The notes under the pieces were generated by a model. The model had not been told where the DNA came from. It was given only the letters and a program-made list of their open reading frames with translations, and ran no database searches. Shown piece after piece: positions 31,067-39,907 of a stretch of 64,000 nucleotides of DNA (within the stretch, counting starts at the first letter, position 1; every line of letters starts with the position of its first letter). Origin of the DNA: Xenorhabdus anantnagensis (lineage in GTDB: Bacteria; Pseudomonadota; Gammaproteobacteria; Enterobacterales; Enterobacteriaceae); NCBI RefSeq assembly GCF_028598555.1, contig NZ_JAQRFN010000003.1:62001-126000 (forward strand), in the 5' to 3' direction. The position numbers and the translations under genes were made by a program.

Positions 31067-31810
31067 CTTTCCTACTGATTTCTGAGTGAAACATTTGTGT
31101 TAAATTTGAAAATGGCAATTCATTTAAAATATCTGCTTTGTGCTAGTCGATTGCTATAATCTTTCCTTTTTCTTCCTCCCTGTTTGGTTATGCAAAGTGC
31201 GATGTTTCAAGGTGCAATGTTTCAAAGTGCTATATTTTTAATCAATTCAGATTAATTTTTTATATTATTATAGCTTTTCCCTGGAGTTGACACTGGTAAA
31301 ACACTAAAAATACCTGAACTAAACGTTAATCTCCGCTAAGAACAGTCAAATACTTTCCGAATGAAAAATGTTACATCTAGTTACCCAAAGATCACTCATT
31401 AATTCAATCAGCAAAAATCAAAAGAAAAACACCCAAACGGATTATTTTATGACTGATAATATATTTAAAAAGTTTAATTGTTTTTGAAAATGTTGGAAGC
31501 GTATAAAATACTTAAATTAACATCTATGACCTTATAACAAATAAATAGCATTAAATATTTAATTACCATAAGTGAATATTATAATGTTAATATTATGTAA
31601 ATTAAAAATAAAGATAGGTTACCTATTTCAGGTAACTGACTGACAAGATAAATTCAAGATGAAACAATATTATTTATATTAATAATGCTATATTAAAATT
31701 TAATAAATATACTATCTTTGACTGACCAATTATTTTTGTCATATTATATGATTAAGTTATTCCTATCGTAAATAAGTTAAGCCAATGATTAAAAAGTCAA
31801 CATATAAAAT
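31067..31810. other. Long AT-rich spacer upstream of the second PAS4/LuxR gene, with a 15-bp repeat
   Basis: No gene recognised. Three 15-base units at 31193-31207, 31208-31222 and 31223-31237 (CAAAGTGCGATGTTT and variants) form a tandem repeat. GTTACCTA (31618-31625) and GGTAACTG (31631-31638) form a GTTACC-N7-GGTAAC inverted repeat, sharing both octamers with the spacer before copy 1. The last 250 bases are extremely AT-rich, consistent with a promoter and possible H-NS silencing, though neither is shown. Confidence 0.5.
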
Positions 31811-32491
31811 ATGAAAAAATCAAATAATATCACTCCGCAATTAGTTCATATGTGGGAAAAAAGCATTGATCCTTGGGGAGCCAAAGATCACCAATCCAGA
31901 TTTATCTATGCCAACCCTGCTTTTTACCAACTTCTCAATCTACCTGAAAATTTCGATATTATAGGATGTAATATAGGTCAATTACCTTCACCTATTACAG
32001 AATATGAAGAAAAATTCCACCATCAGGAACAAAAAGTTATTCAGACTATGCAACGAGTAACTTCAATGGAAACTCATCTATTTGGAAAAAATAAAATTAA
32101 ACAGGCTTATCTATGTGATAAATATCCACTTTTGGATGATAACGGCGATTGTATTGGCATCACTTTTCATATGTATAAAATGCCAAATTTCTCCACCTCT
32201 TACTACTATGAAAAAGCAAATTCTGCAACGCTGGAATTTACTCCTCCTGACAATATTCTGACACAAATTGAGCGGGAGATTCTTTTTCTGATTTTGTGCT
32301 CATTGGATGAAAAAAATATCGGAAAGGAATTAATGGTAAGCACAGAAGATGTTGTTAATCATATACAATCAATTTATCAAAAATTTAATATTTTAAGAGA
32401 TACAGATCTTAAATGTTTTTGCAGAAAACAAAAACTTGATAGCTATATCCCAGAACGGTTTATCACTGTTGGCAGTAGAGAAATAAATTAA
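31811..32491 (+). CDS. LuxR-type regulator with PAS4-like sensor domain (copy 2, diverged recognition helix)
   Basis: 226 residues. The sensor half is typical (SIDPWGAKDHQSRFIYANPAF, then LCDKYPLL..CIGITFHMY). The C-terminal part aligns with the LuxR helix-turn-helix (LTQIEREILFLILCSLDEKN), but the recognition helix reads STEDVVNHIQSIYQKF. The family's usual SYRTVENY/SCRTLERY is lost, including the conserved arginine and glutamate. DNA binding may be changed or absent. The tail DSYIPERFI is kept. Copy 3 begins 36 bases after its stop, so both probably share a transcript. Confidence 0.83.
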   Translation: MKKSNNITPQLVHMWEKSIDPWGAKDHQSRFIYANPAFYQLLNLPENFDIIGCNIGQLPSPITEYEEKFHHQEQKVIQTMQRVTSMETHLFGKNKIKQAYLCDKYPLLDDNGDCIGITFHMYKMPNFSTSYYYEKANSATLEFTPPDNILTQIEREILFLILCSLDEKNIGKELMVSTEDVVNHIQSIYQKFNILRDTDLKCFCRKQKLDSYIPERFITVGSREIN

Positions 32492-32526
32492 TTATATTAT
32501 TTAAAAAATAACAAAGGAATAATGAC

Positions 32527-33210
32527 ATGAGCAACAAAAAGAGCATCATTTCACCTCAAATAATCAACACATTATCAGTAAGTAATGATCCTTGGGGAAT
32601 AAAGGACAAAAACTCATGTTTTATTTATGGTAACAAAGCATTAAATGCCATTAAAGGATTTTCTGATTCATTTGATTTTGAAGGGTTTTATGATAATGAG
32701 CTTCCTTGGGAAGGTGCAGAGTTTGCAAAAGAATATATTCATCATGACCAAAAAGTAATGAAAGAAGAAAAGTCATATGTTTCACTCGAAACACATATTT
32801 GGGGAGAAGATAAAATATTATCATCCTATTTTTGTGAAAAATCACCTCTTTATCATGAAAATGGTGATTGTATAGGGATTATATATCATTTGTGGAAAGC
32901 TCAAGATTATTCATTAACCCGCCTATATCATGGAAAACTCCCTGCTTCTATTATGTTTCAACCACCTACTCATTTATTTACCCAACGAGAATGGGATATC
33001 ATTTTTCTCTCTCTACACAAATATACCAGTAAACAAATTGGTAGAATATTAAATATTTCCTATCGTACCGTCGAAAATTATACAGCACAAATATATAAAA
33101 AGACGGGTGTTAGTTCTGCTCAACAATTAGAAGAATACTGCCGATTTAATAATTTTGATCTCTATGTACCAGAAAGATTTTTGCGTCCTGAAAGCCGTAT
33201 TCTTCTTTGA
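32527..33210 (+). CDS. LuxR-type regulator with PAS4-like sensor domain (copy 3)
   Basis: 227 residues. N-terminal sensor with SNDPWGIKDKNSCFIYGNKAL and FCEKSPLYHENGDCIGIIYH. The intact LuxR helix-turn-helix FTQREWDIIFLSLHKYTSKQ is followed by recognition helix SYRTVENYTAQIYKK and tail DLYVPERFL. An AAAGGAATA ribosome site precedes the ATG. It is the downstream member of a close pair with copy 2. No synthase for an acyl-homoserine lactone is visible in the window, so it is a LuxR solo here. Confidence 0.85.
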   Translation: MSNKKSIISPQIINTLSVSNDPWGIKDKNSCFIYGNKALNAIKGFSDSFDFEGFYDNELPWEGAEFAKEYIHHDQKVMKEEKSYVSLETHIWGEDKILSSYFCEKSPLYHENGDCIGIIYHLWKAQDYSLTRLYHGKLPASIMFQPPTHLFTQREWDIIFLSLHKYTSKQIGRILNISYRTVENYTAQIYKKTGVSSAQQLEEYCRFNNFDLYVPERFLRPESRILL

Positions 33211-33627
33211 GTCTGAACTTTTGGTAATCTCCACAATAAAAAGTGGTCAATCTCAGTTATCGTTATACATCACAGTGAATTTTTAAAATAACAAATAACG
33301 CTAATGACCACCTTTATCTGTACTTGTTAAGATACCTTAAAAAGCCAGAATATAATAATTCAAATAACGCTGGAATCGCATTACTGTTCTTCAGATTTTT
33401 ATCCCCCTTATCTTCCAAGTAGCTGGCAAAACATTTTCGTCCAATAAACGCGTTTTCATTCAAGAAGTGATCTATATTCCATTTTTACAATCCAATGCGA
33501 ATTTTATTTGCCTATTTGTTAAGCACAATCTATTTATTGTTCAACAATAAAAAACAATTAATCAACAATAACCACAATTCAAACCAACAATAAAACAACA
33601 CAAAGTTTATTCATGAGGAAGTCGAAT
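33211..33627. other. Spacer upstream of the DUF969 gene
   Basis: No gene recognised. The last 90 bases hold three exact CAACAATAA direct repeats (33542-33550, 33563-33571, 33585-33593) at intervals of 21 and 22 bases, about two helical turns, ending 34 bases before the start codon. This layout suits a regulator binding one face of DNA. Confidence 0.5.
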
Positions 33628-34356
33628 ATGCAGCAAGCCATCAATTTTTGGCCTCTAATCGGGATCGCCGTCATTATCATCGGTTTTGTCATCAGGTTTA
33701 ATCCTGTTCTGGTCGTCACCATTGCCGGCCTTGTCACGGGATTGGCTGCTCACATGCTTATCGCCGATATTCTGGAAAAGCTAGGTTCTGGGTTTGTTAA
33801 CACACTGAATTTAACACTGACCATCCTATTTCCTTTAGTTATCATTGGGCTACTGGAAAGGCATGGCTTAAAAGAAAGAGCCCAGCAATCCATTGCTCAT
33901 ATCAAAACTGCTACCACCGGGCGTTTATTGATTGTCTATCTGTTTATACGAGAAACCGCTGCCGCCTTAGGGTTAACCAGTTTAGGTGGGCATCCACAAA
34001 TGGTTCGCCCCCTGCTGGCTCCTATGGCAGAAGGCGCTGCTGAAAACCAATATGGTGAGTTACCGGATTCCGTTCGTCATCGTATTCGCGCCATGTCGGC
34101 AGCAACGGATAATATCGGTCTGTTTTTCGGGGAAGATATTTTTGTCGCTTTTGGGGCAATTATCTTTATGCACAATTTCATGTTGGAATCAGGGGGGATT
34201 CAAACCGAACCACTACATATTGCTCTTTGGGGGATCCCTACCGCCATTTGCGCTTTTCTGATCCATTCGGTTCGGTTATATCGCCTTGATTACCATCTTG
34301 CTAATGAAATGAGTGCCTTGAATCACACCAGACTGCATAGCAAGGGGAAGAAATAA
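33628..34356 (+). CDS. DUF969 family membrane protein (predicted transporter subunit)
   Basis: 242 residues from the ATG at 33628 (MQQAINFWPLIGIAVI), chosen because GAGGAAG precedes it at good distance; an ATG at 33613 would overlap that ribosome site. Six or so hydrophobic segments. The conserved centre is RETAAALGLTSLGGHPQMVRPL and the ATDNIGLFFGEDIFVAFGA stretch. Function is not established. Next to DUF979 and a pyroglutamyl peptidase, it is plausibly half of a 5-oxoproline or pyroglutamyl-peptide transporter. It overlaps the next gene by one base (TAATG). Confidence 0.8.
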   Translation: MQQAINFWPLIGIAVIIIGFVIRFNPVLVVTIAGLVTGLAAHMLIADILEKLGSGFVNTLNLTLTILFPLVIIGLLERHGLKERAQQSIAHIKTATTGRLLIVYLFIRETAAALGLTSLGGHPQMVRPLLAPMAEGAAENQYGELPDSVRHRIRAMSAATDNIGLFFGEDIFVAFGAIIFMHNFMLESGGIQTEPLHIALWGIPTAICAFLIHSVRLYRLDYHLANEMSALNHTRLHSKGKK

Positions 34357-35372
34357 TGTTTCAGTTACAATATCTCTATATGTTGGCTGGACTGCTCTTG
34401 ATCGCTGTCGCTATTATGTCATGGCGTGATAAAGCTAACCCTCGCCGTTTAACTACAGGCTTATTTTGGGCGCTTTACGGTTTGATTTTCCTGATGGGGA
34501 AATCGAGTCATCATCTAGTGAATATCTGGATCAGCAATGAAGTCGATGCCCAACGGATTGCCCATATTAGTATCGGTGTACTGGTCGTTCTTATGGCAAT
34601 ATTGGCAGGATTCGGTGGGGTGAGACAGGGAAATTATCATCAACGTACCCCAGAACAACGGCAGGAAAGTGCTGATCGTCTTGGAAATCGGTTATTTCTT
34701 CCCGCCTTGCTGATCCCCGTTGTCACAGTGATCAGTGTGTTGATGTTTAACCATATTCCCAGCTTACAACAAGCCGTCTTCGGAGAGGGAAATCATGCAA
34801 CACTGGTGACTCTTTTTTCAGTGACTCTCGGCTGTCTGATAGGGTTAATTATCGCATTAAGTATGGGTCGTGAAGCCATGACACAACCAATACAGGAGAC
34901 TCGTCGTCTGCTCGACTCCATTGGTTGTGTATTTATCCTGCCACAACTTCTGGCTACGCTCGGATTGCTGTTTACCATCGCCGGTATAGGTACTGTGATT
35001 GCCCACTTAACTGAAAATCATGTCGCCGTCGATAATCGCTTTATTGCCGTAGTATCGTATGTATTTGGGATGGCGCTGCTGACCATGATTATGGGAAATG
35101 CTTTCGCAGCCTTCCCTATTGTTACCGCTGGTATTGGTATCCCTATTTTGGTCTTACATCATGGTGGCAATCCAGCCGTTATGGCAGCCATTGGTATGTT
35201 TTCTGGCTATTGCGGTACATTGATGACTCCCATGGCTGCAAATTTCAATATCGTTCCTGCTGCTCTGTTAGAGTTGCCCGACCGCAATGCCGTCATCAAG
35301 GTACAAATCCCTACGGGATGCGTTTTGCTGATTACCAATGTCTTTCTACTCTATTTTCTCATGTTCTTATAA
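34356..35372 (+). CDS. DUF979 family membrane protein (predicted transporter subunit)
   Basis: 338 residues with about nine hydrophobic segments. Conserved-looking features are the MGNAFAAFPIVTAGIGIP and GYCGTLMTPMAANFNIVPA loops, which look like those of ion-coupled permeases. It is translationally coupled to the DUF969 gene, so the two likely form one complex. Its stop codon lies within the first copy of an 18-base tandem repeat that fills the gap to pcp. The substrate is unknown; pyroglutamate is suggested by context only. Confidence 0.8.
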   Translation: MFQLQYLYMLAGLLLIAVAIMSWRDKANPRRLTTGLFWALYGLIFLMGKSSHHLVNIWISNEVDAQRIAHISIGVLVVLMAILAGFGGVRQGNYHQRTPEQRQESADRLGNRLFLPALLIPVVTVISVLMFNHIPSLQQAVFGEGNHATLVTLFSVTLGCLIGLIIALSMGREAMTQPIQETRRLLDSIGCVFILPQLLATLGLLFTIAGIGTVIAHLTENHVAVDNRFIAVVSYVFGMALLTMIMGNAFAAFPIVTAGIGIPILVLHHGGNPAVMAAIGMFSGYCGTLMTPMAANFNIVPAALLELPDRNAVIKVQIPTGCVLLITNVFLLYFLMFL

Positions 35373-35416
35373 AACAATAATTTCTTATAAACCAATAATT
35401 TCTTATAAATCAATAA
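35363..35416. repeat. 18-bp tandem repeat, three copies, across the DUF979 stop
   Basis: Units at 35363-35380, 35381-35398 and 35399-35416 read TTTCTTATAAANCAATAA, differing at one inner base and the first base. They span the stop codon of the DUF979 gene and end 12 bases before the pcp start codon, just ahead of its ribosome site. Confidence 0.88.
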
Positions 35417-35428
35417 TGAGGAACCGTC

Positions 35429-36076
35429 ATGAAAAATGTTTTAGTCACTGGTTTTGAACCTTTCGGTGGTGAGACGATAAATTCATCATGGGAAGCTGTT
35501 CGTCCATTGCAGGGATGTCAAATCGCAGGTGCTAATATTGAAGTTTGCCTGCTCCCTTGTGTTTTCGATACTTCTCTGGAACATCTTTATGCCGCAATTG
35601 AACGCCTTAAACCAGAATTGGTCATTTCAGTAGGGGAAGCTGGAGGCCGATCAAATATCAGCGTAGAACGCGTCGCAATCAATATTAACGATGCCCGTAT
35701 TCCTGATAATGCAGGTAAACAGCCCATTGATATCCCTGTTATTACAGATAGCCCTATGGCTTATTTTTCTACTCTGCCCATCAAAAAAATCGTTAATGAA
35801 TTAAATAAGGCAAGAATACCTGCAACCGTATCCCAAACTGCGGGAACCTTCGTTTGCAACCATGTTATGTATGGTTTGCTGCATTATCTGAGCCAGCATT
35901 TTCCCGCTGTACGTGGCGGCTTTATCCATGTTCCTTATTTACCAGAACAGACCACAATTCATTCGAATATGCCAAGTATGGCGGTAGAGACAATAATAGC
36001 AGCCTTGAAAATAGTTATCGAATCAGCATTGCTGAATGGAAAAGACATTGCCGTTGCAGGAGGAGCAACAAACTGA
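35429..36076 (+). CDS. pcp: Pyrrolidone-carboxylate peptidase (pyroglutamyl-peptidase I)
   Basis: Cytosolic cysteine peptidase that removes N-terminal pyroglutamate from peptides. It has 215 residues. The Glu-Cys-His triad is visible: E80 in [10 protein letters not shown]143 in [12 protein letters not shown] and H167 in [11 protein letters not shown]. The N-terminal [12 protein letters not shown] motif is typical. AATGAGGAACC is its ribosome site. It is the third gene of a likely operon with DUF969 and DUF979. E. coli K-12 lacks this gene at this place. Confidence 0.95.
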   Translation: MKNVLVTGFEPFGGETINSSWEAVRPLQGCQIAGANIEVCLLPCVFDTSLEHLYAAIERLKPELVISVGEAGGRSNISVERVAININDARIPDNAGKQPIDIPVITDSPMAYFSTLPIKKIVNELNKARIPATVSQTAGTFVCNHVMYGLLHYLSQHFPAVRGGFIHVPYLPEQTTIHSNMPSMAVETIIAALKIVIESALLNGKDIAVAGGATN

Positions 36077-36107
36077 AAAAATAGCCACTGAATTCCAGTG
36101 GCTATTT
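36075..36107. terminator. Bidirectional terminator between pcp and pgpA
   Basis: AATAGCCACTG-AATTC-CAGTGGCTATT, flanked by an A-run on the left and TTTACTTT on the right, between convergent genes only 34 bases apart. Confidence 0.85.
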
Positions 36108-36110
36108 ACT

Positions 36111-36602
36111 TTAGAAAGGTAACACTTGGTAGAAATTCAGCAACCAGATGACCGCTACCGCAAAGATGGCTGCGATAATGTCATCCAGCATGATGCCAAT
36201 TCCACCTTTTACATAACGGTCGAACCAGCGAATCGGCCACGGTTTCCACATATCGAAAATGCGGAATACCACAAAACCAACCAAAACCCATTGCCAGTTG
36301 AGCACAGGAATCGCCATCAGTGTGATCCACATACCAATGAATTCATCCCAGACTACACAGCCTGGATCTTCCACGTTCATGGCATCAGCAGCTTTCTGGC
36401 AAATCACACAACCAATGATGGTTCCCAACACAATAGCCAACCAAATTCCCCATGCCGGTAACTGCACCAACAGTAACCAGAAAGGGATCGCCGCTACTGA
36501 ACCCATCGTGCCCGGCATAATCGGCGATAAACCACTACCGAATCCCGTAGCCAGTAAATGCCACGGGTTACTCATTTTTAAGTGGCGTTTTGCGTCATCC
36601 AT
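36111..36602 (-). CDS. pgpA: Phosphatidylglycerophosphatase A
   Basis: Inner-membrane enzyme that removes phosphate from phosphatidylglycerophosphate. It has 163 residues from the ATG at 36602 ([20 protein letters not shown]), where GGAGGG is the ribosome site; a longer reading upstream lies within thiL. Conserved parts are [25 protein letters not shown] and [14 protein letters not shown]. The start overlaps the thiL stop by 8 bases, so thiL and pgpA are coupled. Confidence 0.95.
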   Translation of the reverse strand: MDDAKRHLKMSNPWHLLATGFGSGLSPIMPGTMGSVAAIPFWLLLVQLPAWGIWLAIVLGTIIGCVICQKAADAMNVEDPGCVVWDEFIGMWITLMAIPVLNWQWVLVGFVVFRIFDMWKPWPIRWFDRYVKGGIGIMLDDIIAAIFAVAVIWLLNFYQVLPF

Positions 36603-37641
36603 GGGTTCCCTCCGTTTGATCTTTTTCTTCCTGATGTGTTGCCAGACAGGGAGCCACGGGTTTCTTATCCGCTTTAAAGTGATCAAAGCCGCTCAGATCC
36701 AGCTCAATTTCTTCGTTATTGTTAAAATAGCGGATGCCTTCTGATTCTGGCCTGATTTGCCCAATACAGCAAAAACTCGCCCCCGTATGGGCCAAAGCCA
36801 TATTTAACGCACCACGGTTAAGCTCAGGTACGGTGAAGCACAACTCATAATCTTCCCCACCACTCAGCGCCCATTTCAATGCCTGTTCAGAGGAGACATA
36901 TTGCTGCATCGCTTCTGAATAAGGCAACGTGTCCAGATTAATACGCGCGCCACATTGGCTGGCTGTCAGAATATGGTTGAGGTCAGAAATCAATCCATCG
37001 GATAGATCAATCGCGGAAGAAGCCAGATCACGCAGTGCCTGTCCTTGTAAAACGCGTGGTTGCGGGCGAAGATGACGTTTAGCCAGCCAATTGTGGATCG
37101 CTGTATCTTCCACTGTCAGACGCTCTTGTAACAAAGCAAGCCCTGCGGCACTATCACCCAATGTTCCGGTGACATAAATCCAGTCACCGTTCTTCGCTCC
37201 AGCACGACGCAACGCCCTGCCAGCCGGTACTAACCCATGTACGGTTAGCGTTAAGCTCATGGGGCCTTTTGTAGTATCCCCACCAATCAATTGCATACCG
37301 TAATAGTTCAATTGTTCAAACAGGCTATCACTGAACCGTTTTAACCAATCCTCATTGACGTCGGGCAACGTTAACGCCAGAGATGCCCATGCGGGATCTG
37401 CCCCAACGGCAGCCAGATCACTGATATTGACAGCCAGTGCCTTATAAGCCAAATCTTCCGGTGAGATATCAGGAAGAAAATGGACACCAGCAACCAACGT
37501 ATCCGTTGTTACTGCTAATTCTTGCTTATCTGCAACGGTCATCAGTGCACAATCATCGCCGATCCCTAGGCTTACATCACGTCGGCGGGTGAGACGGCGA
37601 TTGAAGTAACGTGCAATGAGGTCAAATTCACCACATGCCAT
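36595..37641 (-). CDS. thiL: Thiamine-monophosphate kinase
   Basis: Phosphorylates thiamine monophosphate to the diphosphate cofactor. It has 348 residues from the ATG at 37641 ([15 protein letters not shown]), the start used by E. coli ThiL; an ATG at 37677 would add 12 residues. The ATP/Mg motifs [14 protein letters not shown]-like TTDTLVAG and IGGDTTKG are present. The C-terminus runs about 20 residues beyond E. coli ThiL (325) in a charged tail, [20 protein letters not shown]. Confidence 0.95.
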   Translation of the reverse strand: MACGEFDLIARYFNRRLTRRRDVSLGIGDDCALMTVADKQELAVTTDTLVAGVHFLPDISPEDLAYKALAVNISDLAAVGADPAWASLALTLPDVNEDWLKRFSDSLFEQLNYYGMQLIGGDTTKGPMSLTLTVHGLVPAGRALRRAGAKNGDWIYVTGTLGDSAAGLALLQERLTVEDTAIHNWLAKRHLRPQPRVLQGQALRDLASSAIDLSDGLISDLNHILTASQCGARINLDTLPYSEAMQQYVSSEQALKWALSGGEDYELCFTVPELNRGALNMALAHTGASFCCIGQIRPESEGIRYFNNNEEIELDLSGFDHFKADKKPVAPCLATHQEEKDQTEGTHG

Positions 37642-37672
37642 AATAGAATTCCAGAAAGTGACTAATGATGAG

Positions 37673-37702
37673 CACATGAGGCCGGATTTCCGGCCTCATG
37701 TG
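37673..37702. other. Perfect long hairpin between nusB and thiL
   Basis: CACATGAGGCCGGA and its exact complement are separated by only two bases, giving a 14-bp GC-rich stem. No T-run follows on the minus strand, so it may slow the 3' end, protect mRNA or act as a weak attenuator between nusB and thiL rather than a plain terminator. Confidence 0.7.
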
Positions 37703-37742
37703 TAAAATCATCGAGTTATAATGGGGAACTCCTGGCAAGCAA

Positions 37743-38159
37743 TCACTTTTTCTTGCGTGCTGCTGGGCCAGCTTTATCCAGCACCCCATTCACGAATTTA
37801 TGGCTATCTTCAGCGCCAAACACTTTTGCCAGTTCGATGCCTTCATTAATAACCACTTTGTAGGGAACATCATCACGAAAGCTTAGTTCAAACATCGCAA
37901 CGCGCAAGATGGCTTTTTCTACCTGACCTAACTCTTCGAGCTGGCGGGAAAGATAAGGCACCATCAAGGCATCCAATTTTGGAGCATTGACCGCTACCCC
38001 GGACAGCAATTCACGGAAATAGGTGATATCAACACCGGTTACGTCCTGCTCTGACAAAAACTGCAATTCAACATCAGCAATGCTGTTTTTAGATAATTGC
38101 CATGAATAAATTGCCTGAACAGCACACTCACGAGCACGACGACGAGCAGCAGGTTTCAC
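37743..38159 (-). CDS. nusB: Transcription antitermination factor NusB
   Basis: 138 residues, all-helical RNA-binding protein that with NusE (S10) binds boxA in rRNA and lambda-type antitermination complexes. Conserved stretches: [30 protein letters not shown] and [20 protein letters not shown]. It follows ribE by 29 bases, part of the ribD-ribE-nusB-thiL-pgpA run. Confidence 0.97.
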   Translation of the reverse strand: MKPAARRRARECAVQAIYSWQLSKNSIADVELQFLSEQDVTGVDITYFRELLSGVAVNAPKLDALMVPYLSRQLEELGQVEKAILRVAMFELSFRDDVPYKVVINEGIELAKVFGAEDSHKFVNGVLDKAGPAARKKK

Positions 38160-38188
38160 AAAATTCCCCTTAATTAAAACTAAAAAAT

Positions 38189-38659
38189 TCAGCCTTTAAT
38201 GGCTTTGATTACATTAATCATTTCCAATGCGGTCAAGGCAGCTTCCGTACCTTTATTGCCCGCTTTAGTACCAGCGCGTTCAATCGCCTGTTCGATATTT
38301 TCAGTTGTCAGAACACCAAATGTAACAGGAATGTCGCTGGACATTGCCACACTGGACAAGCCAGAACTGCACTCGCCGGCAACATATTCGAAGTGGGCTG
38401 TGCCGCCACGGATAACTGTCCCCAAAGCGATAACCGCATCATATTTTTGGGATTCAGCCAGCGCCTTGACCGTCAATGGCAGTTCATAGGCACCCGGTAC
38501 CCATGCTACGGTGATATTGTCTGAAGAAACCTGACCGATGCGTTCCAACGCATCAATGGCTCCTTCCAGCAGGCTGTCATTAATGAAGTTGTTAAAGCGG
38601 GCAATTGCAATTGCAATGTGGGCTTCAGGAGCTGCAACAACACCTTTGATTACGTTCAT
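38189..38659 (-). CDS. ribE: 6,7-dimethyl-8-ribityllumazine synthase
   Basis: Condenses 5-amino-6-ribitylaminouracil with 3,4-dihydroxybutanone phosphate in riboflavin synthesis (also called ribH). It has 156 residues, equal to E. coli. Active-site H89 lies in [14 protein letters not shown], and RFNNFIN and AGTKAGNKG are the substrate and phosphate loops. It follows ribD after 96 bases. Confidence 0.97.
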   Translation of the reverse strand: MNVIKGVVAAPEAHIAIAIARFNNFINDSLLEGAIDALERIGQVSSDNITVAWVPGAYELPLTVKALAESQKYDAVIALGTVIRGGTAHFEYVAGECSSGLSSVAMSSDIPVTFGVLTTENIEQAIERAGTKAGNKGTEAALTALEMINVIKAIKG

Positions 38660-38755
38660 AGCCTTCCTTTACCTTATTCATATCCGCAGGGGCGCGGATC
38701 TTATCACATTATTTTTCTCTGCGTCTTGGTTTATGTCCAAACTTAAATCAGGGCA

Positions 38756-39877
38756 CTAAAGCGGTCGCAAGCGAAGGCGCACATCAGGCCCAATCTGTTG
38801 TACATCAAACAGAGAAAATTCAGGAGCATTCGATAATTTTTGCAATTCAGGGATATCGAACAACCCACGGGCATTGTTTCCCAATACCTTAGGCGCGATA
38901 TAAAGGATTAATTCATCTACCAATCCCAATGATAATAAAGCCCCGGCTAAAGCAGGACCACATTCTGCCCAAACAGAATTTATCTGGCGCTTACCAAGCT
39001 GCATCATCAACAATACTAAATCAACACCGTTACCGTGTTTTGGCAATAAAATCTGTTCGACATTATCAGGCCATTCTTGATCAGACCATTCTTGCTGATC
39101 TTGGTTAGTACGCGCTAACCAACATTCTCCTGTTTGCTGCACGACTTGATGCTGTGGAGTTATACGATTTTGACTATCCGTAATAATACGAATTGGTTGG
39201 CGGAGCAGCTCTTGAGGATAAATTGCTTGTGTTTCAGCATCCAATTCATTCCAACGGACAGTCAGAGCAGGATCATCCGCCAGAACTGTTGCGCTGGAAC
39301 TCAAAATGGCACTGCACTGCGCCCGTAGTTTCTGCACATCCTGACGAGATTCTGGTGAGGTAATCCACTTGCTTTCACCCGATGCCAACGCAGTTCGTCC
39401 ATCCAATGATGCTCCCAGTTTCAATTGCAGGTAAGGGAATCCTGTACGCATTCGTTTGAGAAACCCCTTATTCAAGGATTCCGCTTGTCCCATCATCAAA
39501 CCATGTTCAACTGCAATACCTGCCTGCTGCAATTTATACAAACCACGCCCAGCAACTTGAGGATTAGGATCTTGCATTGCTACCACAACACGGCTTAAGC
39601 CTGCGGCAATCAAAGAATCAGCACAAGGAGGAGTTTTGCCGTGATGGCTGCACGGTTCAAGGGTAACGTAAGCTGTAGCACCTTTAGCTTTTTCGCCTGC
39701 CATACGAAGGGCATGAACTTCTGCATGAGGTTCGCCAGCCCGTAAATGAAAACCTTTCCCTACTATTTGCTCATCCTTAACGATGACACAACCTACATTT
39801 GGATTCGGGGATGTTGTAAAACGTCCCTGATGCGCCAGTTCCAGTGCTCGGGACATATATATTTCATCAAGTGTCAT
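38756..39877 (-). CDS. ribD: Bifunctional riboflavin deaminase/reductase RibD
   Basis: 373 residues. The N-terminal zinc deaminase domain has its ligands in HAEVHAL (H51, E53) and PCSHHGKTPPC (C76, C85). The C-terminal reductase (about 150-370) contains GASLDGRTALASGESKWIT. It performs the deamination and side-chain reduction steps after GTP cyclohydrolase II. It is downstream of nrdR by 30 bases, matching the E. coli nrdR-ribD-ribE-nusB order. Confidence 0.97.
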   Translation of the reverse strand: MTLDEIYMSRALELAHQGRFTTSPNPNVGCVIVKDEQIVGKGFHLRAGEPHAEVHALRMAGEKAKGATAYVTLEPCSHHGKTPPCADSLIAAGLSRVVVAMQDPNPQVAGRGLYKLQQAGIAVEHGLMMGQAESLNKGFLKRMRTGFPYLQLKLGASLDGRTALASGESKWITSPESRQDVQKLRAQCSAILSSSATVLADDPALTVRWNELDAETQAIYPQELLRQPIRIITDSQNRITPQHQVVQQTGECWLARTNQDQQEWSDQEWPDNVEQILLPKHGNGVDLVLLMMQLGKRQINSVWAECGPALAGALLSLGLVDELILYIAPKVLGNNARGLFDIPELQKLSNAPEFSLFDVQQIGPDVRLRLRPL

Positions 39878-39907
39878 AGTATTTATTAATTAGTGAGTAT
39901 CTAGTGT

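Noticed and set aside
31193-31237. CRISPR-like repeat
   Set aside because: Tandem 15-base units without spacers and no cas genes; it is a simple tandem repeat. No CRISPR array was seen in the window.
38660-38755. FMN riboswitch before ribE
   Set aside because: The ribD-ribE gap is short and lacks the conserved RFN blocks.
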